Shown here one piece after another: positions 57,934-64,000 of a stretch of 64,000 bases of DNA (the first letter of the stretch is position 1; the number at the start of each line of letters is the position of its first letter). The DNA is taken from positions 62,001 to 126,000 of the forward strand of contig NZ_JAKCFC010000003.1 of NCBI RefSeq assembly GCF_021916785.1, in the 5' to 3' direction. The translations under genes were made by a program, and so were the position numbers. The notes below the pieces were generated by a model. The model worked only from the letters and a program-made list of their open reading frames with translations. It had not been told where the DNA came from and did not search any database. The DNA is from Mycolicibacterium lacusdiani. Lineage in GTDB: Bacteria > Actinomycetota > Actinomycetes > Mycobacteriales > Mycobacteriaceae.

Positions 57934-59058
57934 TCAGGCCCACTCGCGTGCCGTGCGGATCGCGTGCAGACAGTGCTCGTCCGGCGTTGGTACGTCCGGC
58001 TTCCCCTGGCAACCGATGGCGATGCGCACGTGGCCGTCGAGTCGCAGCGTCCACTGCACCCGGGCATCCGGTCGGTCCTCGCGGTAGGTGATGACGGGCA
58101 GGCCGGCGAGGGTCGCCGACGGCTCGAACTCGGTGAAGACCCCGTCGGGCTGCTCGGCCAGCGCGGTGCGGACCACCTCGGCCGCCGCGTCCAGCGACTG
58201 TCCGACGGGCACCGGGGACTGGGTGACGTGCATGGCGTGGCGGCGGTCGTCCGGCGCCGACACCCGCACGCGCGCCGATCCCGGTCCGTCCACGATTCGC
58301 TCGGTCACCCAGTCGGCGGGAACCTCCAGCGTCACGCGACCCTCCACGAGCCACGTCCGTAGGGGTGACCGCTCGGGAACGGACGGCCAGAGGCTGGCCG
58401 TCACGAGCGCGGCGACCGTGGCCGCCGCACCGACGGCTGCCACCGCCCGAGACCGCCCGCGGGTGGCTGGACGGTCATCGGCCGGGCGTGTGTGCGCCGC
58501 CGTGTCCACGAGGCTCGCGTCGCCGAACTCGACCACCTCGAACTGTCGTGCCCGCAGCCGCTCGGCGATCACCGCGCCCAACTCCCCCACCGGATCGTCG
58601 ACGACGACGGGACCGCCGTGGCGCAGCAGGCCGACGACGGCGTCGACGACCACCGCGGTATCCGCCACCCTCGCGACGACGTCGGGGATCCCGTGCGGTG
58701 GATGCACCACGAGCAGCTCGGGTGCTACCTCGACGACGCGGGAAACGTTGTCGCGCAGCAGGTCTGAACGTCTCAGTACGCGCGGCTCGAGACCGGCGCG
58801 TGCTGCAGCGGCCGCGACCCGGTCGGTTCGTCGGGACGGCCACCAGGATGGCACGACCAACTCCACCTCACCGGGCGACGGGCCCGCTGCGCGACGCAGC
58901 AGATCGGTCCACAGGTCGTCGACGGACACCACGGCGTCGTCGACCACCGCGTATCGGTCGTCGATGCACGCCACGGCCTCCTCGGCGGCCTCGGGAGGCA
59001 AGGGGTGCGCACTGCGGACGTCGTTCGGACCGACCAGGACGACGCGTGCGGCCGTCAC
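57934..59058 (-). CDS. Type VII secretion-associated protein (Rv3446c-like)
   Basis: The 374-residue protein belongs to the ESX-4 locus-specific family represented by Rv3446c. It has a cytoplasmic region (about 1-205) with a nucleotide-binding-like alternation of strands (VELVVPSWWPSRRTDRV, VVVDDPVGELGAVIAERL), one transmembrane helix at about 207-227, and an external domain of about 145 residues ending with HCLHAIRTAREWA. The GTG at 59058 overlaps the eccC4 stop (GTGA). Its precise role in ESX-4 is not known. Confidence 0.88.
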   Translation of the reverse strand: MTAARVVLVGPNDVRSAHPLPPEAAEEAVACIDDRYAVVDDAVVSVDDLWTDLLRRAAGPSPGEVELVVPSWWPSRRTDRVAAAAARAGLEPRVLRRSDLLRDNVSRVVEVAPELLVVHPPHGIPDVVARVADTAVVVDAVVGLLRHGGPVVVDDPVGELGAVIAERLRARQFEVVEFGDASLVDTAAHTRPADDRPATRGRSRAVAAVGAAATVAALVTASLWPSVPERSPLRTWLVEGRVTLEVPADWVTERIVDGPGSARVRVSAPDDRRHAMHVTQSPVPVGQSLDAAAEVVRTALAEQPDGVFTEFEPSATLAGLPVITYREDRPDARVQWTLRLDGHVRIAIGCQGKPDVPTPDEHCLHAIRTAREWA

Positions 59059-62000
59059 GGTGGTTCCGTCCACGCGACCTGGACCAGTCGATCGGGACTG
59101 CCCGGTCGGACGAGGACGCCGCGACCCGGCGGTTGCGGCGAGGGCCGCAGTGCGCCGAACAGTGGACCGTCGTCGGGTCGGGCGCTCATCATCAGGCCCA
59201 TCGCGCCGAGGTCGCGAAGCCGTGCCAGCACCGGATCGAACATTGCGCGGGCCGCGCCGCCCGACCGGCGCGCGATGACGACGTGCAACCCGAGATCGGT
59301 TGCGTGCGGGATCAAGTCGAGCAGGGCCGCCAGTGGATTGCCCGACGCGGCATCGGCCACCAGGTCGTAGTCGTCGACGATCACCCACGCGTCCGGTCCC
59401 GACCACCAAGACCGCTCGCGCAACTGCCGCTGGGTGACGTGCGGTCCCGGAAATCGACCCCTGAGCATGGCGGCGAGGTCGGCGACGTGCGCCCGCGCGG
59501 CATCCCCCGACGCCGCGTAGCGCGTGGTCGCGCCATCGTCGTCGAGCACGCCGAGCAGAGCGCGCCGGGGATCGACGACCACGATCTCGGCATCCCGCGC
59601 GACCGCGTGAGATAGCGTGCGCAACACGGAGGTCTTCCCGCAACCTGGTTCACCGATCACGACGAGGTGCGCCCGGTCGCCGAAGTCGATCGCGAGCGGC
59701 TGCAGATCGTCGTCCCCGATGCCGATGGGCACGACCGACGAAGATGCTCGGCCGCAGTCGATCTCGGCCGCATCGACCCGCGCGGGGAGCAGTCGCACCG
59801 GGGCCGCATGCACCCCGGGGTACCGCTCGGCCAGGCGGACACCGGCCGTCGCGAGCGCCGCGTCGCCATCGCCGGCATCCAGCCGCGGCCGGGCGATCGC
59901 CAGCTCGAGGCCGTCCTGGGTGATCCCGCGGCCTGCCGGTCGGCCAACCAGCGTCTTGGCCTTCGCGCGGTGCATCTCCGACTCAGCGGGGTCCCCGAGG
60001 CGCAGCTCGATGCGCGTTCCCAGCTGGTCCTTCAGCGCGGGTCGCAGGTCGGCCCACCGCGACGCCGCGATCACGACGTGGACGCCGACCGCGAGCCCCT
60101 GCCCCGCGAGTTCGGTGACCGATGTTTCCAGAACCTCGAACTCGCGGCGCGCGGTCGCCCAACCGTCGATCAGCAGGAACACGTGCCCGTGATCGTCGTC
60201 GGCCTCCCAGAGCCCGCTGCCGTTGCGCAATCGGGACTGCCGACGACGGACCACGTCGTGGACCCGGGACACGATGCGTTGCGCGAGGTCGGCCTCGAAC
60301 CGGTCTGCCACCGATCCGACGTGTGGCAGCGCGCGGATCCCGGTGAGGTCGCCACCGCCGAAGTCCAGTCCGTAGACCTGTGCCCGGGCTGGTGATCGGG
60401 TGGCGGCCAGTGCGAGCGCGAGCGTGCACAGTGTCGTCGACTTGCCCGACCGCGGCCCGCCGACCACCGCGACGTTGCCGCCCGACCCGCCGAGGTCGAC
60501 GACCAACGCGTCGCGGCGCTGCTCGAACGGCCGATCCACCAGGCCGATGGGCACCGTGAGGGTGTCCGCCGAAGGCACGACGGCCAGCAGTTCACCGAGA
60601 TCCGGCGAGGTCGTCAGCGGTGGCGACCAAATCGCGTGCGCGCGCCGCCCGTGTGCGGACAGGCGGTCGACGACGACGTCGAGCAGGGAGCCGCTCGTGG
60701 CGGGCGCCTGCGGCGTCTCGAAGGGACTGGCTGCCGCAGTGAATAGCGCTGGCACTCCGTCGTATTCGCTTCGCGGTGCGGTCGATGGCGCTGCCGGCGC
60801 CGCGACGTAGGCGGCCCGGAACCCGACGAGGTTGCCGTCCGCCGTCTTGAGGAACGCCATGCCCGGCCGATTCGGCAGTTCGTAGGCATCGGCTGTGCCA
60901 AGCACTGCGCGCGACTCGGCCGCGGAGAACGTCTTGAGTGCGATGCGGTAGGACAGGTGCGACTCGAGCCCGCGCAACCGGCCCTCGTCGAGGCGCTGGC
61001 TGGCCAGCAGCAGATGCATGCCGAGGGAACGTCCCACCCGCCCGATCGCGACGAACAGTTCGGCCAGGTCCGGTTGTTGGGTGAGAAGTTCGGAGAACTC
61101 GTCGACGATGATCAGCAGCGTCGGCAGCGGCGCCAGCGCCACCCCGGTGGTGCGGGCGTGTTCGTAGTCGGTGATGCTCGCGAAGTTCCCTGCGGCACGC
61201 AGGAGTTCCTGTCGGCGGTTCATCTCGCCGGCCAGTGCGTCGCGCATCCGTGCCACCAGGTGCGCCTCGTCGGCGAGATTGGTGATGACCGCCGCGACGT
61301 GACGCATCTGCTCGAAGCCGCGGAACGTCGCGCCGCCCTTGAAGTCGACGAGCGCCAGGTTGAGAGCATCGGGTGAATGGGTGGCGACCAGACCGAGGGC
61401 CAGCGTCCGGAGCAGTTCGGACTTTCCCGATCCGGTTGCGCCGACGCACAATCCGTGTGGTCCCATGCCGCCATGTGCAGCCTCCTTGAGATCCAGCTCG
61501 ACCGTCGTGCCATCGGCGGCGACGCCGACCGGCACCCGCAGCCGCCGTGCGCCGAGGCGGGGCTGCCAGGTGCGAACCGGGTCCAACTCGGATGGGTCGC
61601 CGATGCCCAGCAGGTCGGCCCAGCCCAGGCTGCGGCTGCCCACGGCGCGGACGCCGAGCGAGGCGATCCGGCGGGCACACACGATCGCCGCATCCATGGC
61701 GAGACCATCGGGCGTGCACTCCAGGGCACGGTCACCAAGCAGAATCCGCACTTCCGTGGCTCCGGCATCGGATGCGAGTTCCACCACGGTGACACCGTCA
61801 CCGGCCACGGCGTCGCCCACCTCGCCACCGTCGGACACGACGACCACGTGACGCGCGCCGCGCCGCGGGGCAGCGTCGAGCCGCCGGTGCCAACCACCCT
61901 GGTGCGGCAGCCACTTCAGCCATTCCCACGCGGTTGCGTCGCGGGAGACCGTGACGATGCGCAGGTCCCCCGGGTGATGGAACGTCGCGAGCTGACACAG

Positions 62001-62687
62001 CACCGCGCGGACGGTGGCACGGGCCGAGTCGATGTCACCGCGCACCGAGACGCGGCGGTGTTCGGTCAGGTCGACCGCGATGGGCAGACCATCGACCGTC
62101 GACCTGTGGTGCAGCAGGCGCTCCACCGCATCGGCAGTGACAGGGTCGAAGTCGTCGGCCGGTCCGCTGCGCGGCGCGACGAGCGTGGTGGACAGGCCCA
62201 GGGTGCCCACGCCGACGCGGACGTGGCCGAAGTCGTCGTCACCGGGTCTGCGCTCCCAGGTGCGCGGACCGCCGACCATGCTCCACAGTGCCGACGGCTC
62301 GGGGTGGCGCCAGTGCAGACCGTACCGCTGCGCACGCGCCGTCCGCACCGCCGCGTCGTCGAGCGCATCGAGGTAACGCAGGTAGCGCCGCCGATCCTCG
62401 TTCAACTCGGCCGACCGGCGGGTGCCGCGCATGCCGTAGACGACCGACCCCAGCGCCGAGACGGCCATCATCGCCGGGAACAGCAGCATCGTCGGGCCGC
62501 GCGACGTCGCCCCCGACGTGAAGTACAGCGCGGCCATGCCGCCGACGGCGACGAGCATGACCAGCGGCAGCAGCCGCGCCAGCGGATTGGCCGGCGCGGC
62601 GCGCGGAACGTCGGGCGGTGCGTCCACCGCGACGTCGCCGACGTCCATCGGGGGCGCGGTCATGCGCCCGGCCTTCATCGTCTCCAT
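59055..62687 (-). CDS. eccC4: ESX-4 FtsK/SpoIIIE ATPase EccC4
   Basis: The 1210-residue motor of ESX-4 has two N-terminal transmembrane helices (about 38-95) and three FtsK-type ATPase domains. Walker A motifs are GATGSGKS at 416-423, GGPRSGKS at 743-750 and GEPGCGKT at 1012-1019. The first P-loop is canonical, and PNRPGMAFLKT-type elements follow. It energises type VII secretion and binds substrate signal sequences. Start codons at 62687, 62678 and 62663 are possible; the first lies 10 nt beyond a SigM-type -10, so initiation may be leaderless. It is followed by the Rv3446c-like, esxU and esxT genes and is divergent from eccD4. Confidence 0.95.
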   Translation of the reverse strand: METMKAGRMTAPPMDVGDVAVDAPPDVPRAAPANPLARLLPLVMLVAVGGMAALYFTSGATSRGPTMLLFPAMMAVSALGSVVYGMRGTRRSAELNEDRRRYLRYLDALDDAAVRTARAQRYGLHWRHPEPSALWSMVGGPRTWERRPGDDDFGHVRVGVGTLGLSTTLVAPRSGPADDFDPVTADAVERLLHHRSTVDGLPIAVDLTEHRRVSVRGDIDSARATVRAVLCQLATFHHPGDLRIVTVSRDATAWEWLKWLPHQGGWHRRLDAAPRRGARHVVVVSDGGEVGDAVAGDGVTVVELASDAGATEVRILLGDRALECTPDGLAMDAAIVCARRIASLGVRAVGSRSLGWADLLGIGDPSELDPVRTWQPRLGARRLRVPVGVAADGTTVELDLKEAAHGGMGPHGLCVGATGSGKSELLRTLALGLVATHSPDALNLALVDFKGGATFRGFEQMRHVAAVITNLADEAHLVARMRDALAGEMNRRQELLRAAGNFASITDYEHARTTGVALAPLPTLLIIVDEFSELLTQQPDLAELFVAIGRVGRSLGMHLLLASQRLDEGRLRGLESHLSYRIALKTFSAAESRAVLGTADAYELPNRPGMAFLKTADGNLVGFRAAYVAAPAAPSTAPRSEYDGVPALFTAAASPFETPQAPATSGSLLDVVVDRLSAHGRRAHAIWSPPLTTSPDLGELLAVVPSADTLTVPIGLVDRPFEQRRDALVVDLGGSGGNVAVVGGPRSGKSTTLCTLALALAATRSPARAQVYGLDFGGGDLTGIRALPHVGSVADRFEADLAQRIVSRVHDVVRRRQSRLRNGSGLWEADDDHGHVFLLIDGWATARREFEVLETSVTELAGQGLAVGVHVVIAASRWADLRPALKDQLGTRIELRLGDPAESEMHRAKAKTLVGRPAGRGITQDGLELAIARPRLDAGDGDAALATAGVRLAERYPGVHAAPVRLLPARVDAAEIDCGRASSSVVPIGIGDDDLQPLAIDFGDRAHLVVIGEPGCGKTSVLRTLSHAVARDAEIVVVDPRRALLGVLDDDGATTRYAASGDAARAHVADLAAMLRGRFPGPHVTQRQLRERSWWSGPDAWVIVDDYDLVADAASGNPLAALLDLIPHATDLGLHVVIARRSGGAARAMFDPVLARLRDLGAMGLMMSARPDDGPLFGALRPSPQPPGRGVLVRPGSPDRLVQVAWTEPP

Positions 62688-62697
62688 CGCATCGTAA

Positions 62698-62723
62698 GAC
62701 GCGCCTGGAGTGCGTTCGGTTCC
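62698..62723 (-). promoter_or_regulatory. ECF (SigM-like) promoter of eccC4
   Basis: On the minus strand: GGAAC (62723-62719), 17 bp, CGTC (62701-62698), then 10 nt to the eccC4 ATG at 62687. Extended identity with the esxU promoter supports it as a true element. Confidence 0.8.
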
Positions 62724-62813
62724 ATCGGGTACTGGTCGAAATTTAGTGCGCGGCGGCGATTCCCGGGTCGGCTAGCGTCATGGTGGGGGTTAGACGGACC
62801 GGGGGGTGAGCCG

Positions 62814-64000
62814 ATGCCGATGTGCTGGTTGTCCATTCACGCGGACGACGGTGACACCGCGAGTGAGGTCGACCTCGTGCTGCCGACGTCGTCGCCCGTG
62901 GTCGCGTTCCTGCCCGACATCGTCGAGCTGGCAGGCCGGCAGGCAATGGTCGACGGCAGTCGGTGGCGGCTGCTGCGGCCGTCGGGTACGCCGGTCGACG
63001 AGTACATGAGTCTGAGTGACAACGGCATCCGCGACGGTGACGTCCTGCTGCTGGTGTCCGAGTCGCCCCGGCTGCCCGACGACAGCCCGTGGGATCCGGC
63101 GCGGGCAGCCGTCACGGCGAACGATCCTCGCTCGGCTGCTCCAGTCGACGTGACGGCGATCGGCGCCGCCGCGATCGTCATCGCCGTCGCTGCGTCGGGC
63201 TGGATCGGTGCAGTCGGCTCGGACCGGTCTGGGTCGTTGGTGGTGACCGTGGCCGCCGCGGTCGTCGCGACGGCACGGGCGGTGACGCTCCGGCGGGACG
63301 TCATGGGTGCGGCCGCCGTCGCCGCGTGGGCCGGGGCCGGTTTCCTCGTCGTTCCCGCAGCCCCCGCAGCGGCCAACGTCCTGCTGGCGACGGTTGCGGC
63401 AGGCACTGCGGCGGTGGTGCTGTCGCGGTGGACTGGACGGCTCAGCCCGACTCTCGTTGCGTTCGGGGCGTTCTCGGCGATCCTCGCCGTGGTCGCCGGA
63501 GCCGCCACCGCATGGTCGATGCCTGGGCCCACCGTGGGTGCCGTCACGGTCGTCCTCGCGCTCGCGCTGCTGGGTGCCTCGGCACGTATCGCCGCGGCGA
63601 CGTCGGGCCTGAGTGCCGACGTCGCCGGTGACCGAGCGGCCTGCCGCGCGCACACCATCCTCGACGGCCTGACCACGGGATGCGCCTCTGCGGTGGCAGG
63701 GGGTGCGGTCGTGGTCGCCGTTGCGTCGCACGACGGTGTGGCGGCGGCGTTCACCGCGGCGGTGGCGGTCGCCATGTGCCTGCGCTCGAGAGCGCATGCC
63801 GACTGGCCGCGGCGGGTGGCATCGATGCTCTCCGGAACGTGCTGTGCCGTTGTGTCTTTGGTGACGTGCGCCGTTGCCGAACCAGCGTTGGCGTCCTGCT
63901 ACGCCCTGGTGTTCGTCGGTCTGGGATTCCTCGCCAACGCGGTGCGCGCGCCGGGCCCTGCCGTGCGGCGCATCGCGAACGCGGCCGAATACGCCGCCCT
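62814..64000 (+). CDS. eccD4: ESX-4 integral membrane protein EccD4 (partial, runs off the window)
   Basis: At least 395 residues are visible, with no stop before the window end. The N-terminus (about 5-80) is a ubiquitin-like YukD domain (CWLSIHADDGDTASEVDLVL to GDVLLLVSE), followed by many hydrophobic helices from about residue 105 onward, as expected of the 11-helix EccD pore subunit. The ATG at 62814 has GGGGGGTG at suitable distance; another ATG two codons later is possible. It is divergent from eccC4. In the usual order mycP4 and eccB4 should follow outside the window. Confidence 0.93.
   Translation, partial: MPMCWLSIHADDGDTASEVDLVLPTSSPVVAFLPDIVELAGRQAMVDGSRWRLLRPSGTPVDEYMSLSDNGIRDGDVLLLVSESPRLPDDSPWDPARAAVTANDPRSAAPVDVTAIGAAAIVIAVAASGWIGAVGSDRSGSLVVTVAAAVVATARAVTLRRDVMGAAAVAAWAGAGFLVVPAAPAAANVLLATVAAGTAAVVLSRWTGRLSPTLVAFGAFSAILAVVAGAATAWSMPGPTVGAVTVVLALALLGASARIAAATSGLSADVAGDRAACRAHTILDGLTTGCASAVAGGAVVVAVASHDGVAAAFTAAVAVAMCLRSRAHADWPRRVASMLSGTCCAVVSLVTCAVAEPALASCYALVFVGLGFLANAVRAPGPAVRRIANAAEYAA

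Noticed and set aside
62790..63797. 335-codon frame antisense to eccD4
   Set aside because: EccD4 has a clear ubiquitin-like domain and helices on the plus strand; the antisense product is Arg/His-rich noise.

Overview
The window is high-GC actinobacterial DNA and almost certainly comes from a non-tuberculous mycobacterium (Mycolicibacterium/Mycobacterium). The evidence is the marker genes: ESX-4 type VII secretion genes, whiB3, groEL1 with its histidine-rich tail, sigD with its membrane anti-sigma factor, imuA'-imuB behind a perfect mycobacterial LexA box, choD, and an F420-type oxidoreductase. From memory the backbone follows the M. tuberculosis Rv3389c-Rv3448 interval, with losses and at least two sizeable insertions. 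No rRNA, tRNA, insertion sequence, prophage or CRISPR array was seen.

Layout. 0-5.4 kb: lipid-type enzymes (htdY, acrA1), a nucleoside hydrolase and an ohrR-ohr peroxide switch with a visible operator. 5.4-8.5 kb: SOS mutasome genes imuB and imuA', a short repeat cluster and a small lipoprotein. 8.6-12.2 kb: an overlapping three-gene operon of an S53 (sedolisin) protease, a polytopic membrane protein with zinc ribbons at both ends, and a single-pass exported protein. 12.2-17.6 kb: a five-gene cluster (HSL esterase, SDR, ferritin-like diiron protein, Baeyer-Villiger type monooxygenase, MerR regulator) behind a 28-bp dyad. 17.7-24.5 kb: GMP synthesis (guaA, guaB3, guaB2) enclosing choD. 24.6-28 kb: rsdA-sigD, an Rv3415c-like gene and whiB3. 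28-38 kb: groEL1-groES under a CIRCE element, then the tightly overlapping alr-hydrolase-tsaE-tsaB-rimI-tsaD chain, gadB and nnr. 38-45.8 kb: small regulators, several alpha/beta hydrolases, glmS and an F420-type oxidoreductase. 46-51.5 kb: a DEAD-box helicase, a type VII substrate-like pair, glmM, rpsI and rplM. 51.7-57 kb: an ethanolamine lyase/aldehyde dehydrogenase module with a GAF regulator. 57.2 kb to the end: ESX-4 (esxT, esxU, an Rv3446c-like gene, eccC4, start of eccD4).

How the parts work together. The strongest regulatory picture is a set of three ECF-type promoters (GGAAC, 17 bp, CGTC), all on the minus strand. They lie in front of eccC4, esxU and the distant EspC-like/WxG pair at 47.5-49.1 kb, which suggests one sigma factor (SigM by analogy) controls the ESX-4 machine and a candidate substrate pair. 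A second clear local circuit is a CGNR-type zinc-finger regulator and a divergent alpha/beta hydrolase separated by two identical 30-bp operators exactly 50 bp apart. Twelve gene pairs share ATGA or GTGA stop/start overlaps, so translational coupling is common here. All functions are inferred from sequence; no searches were run.
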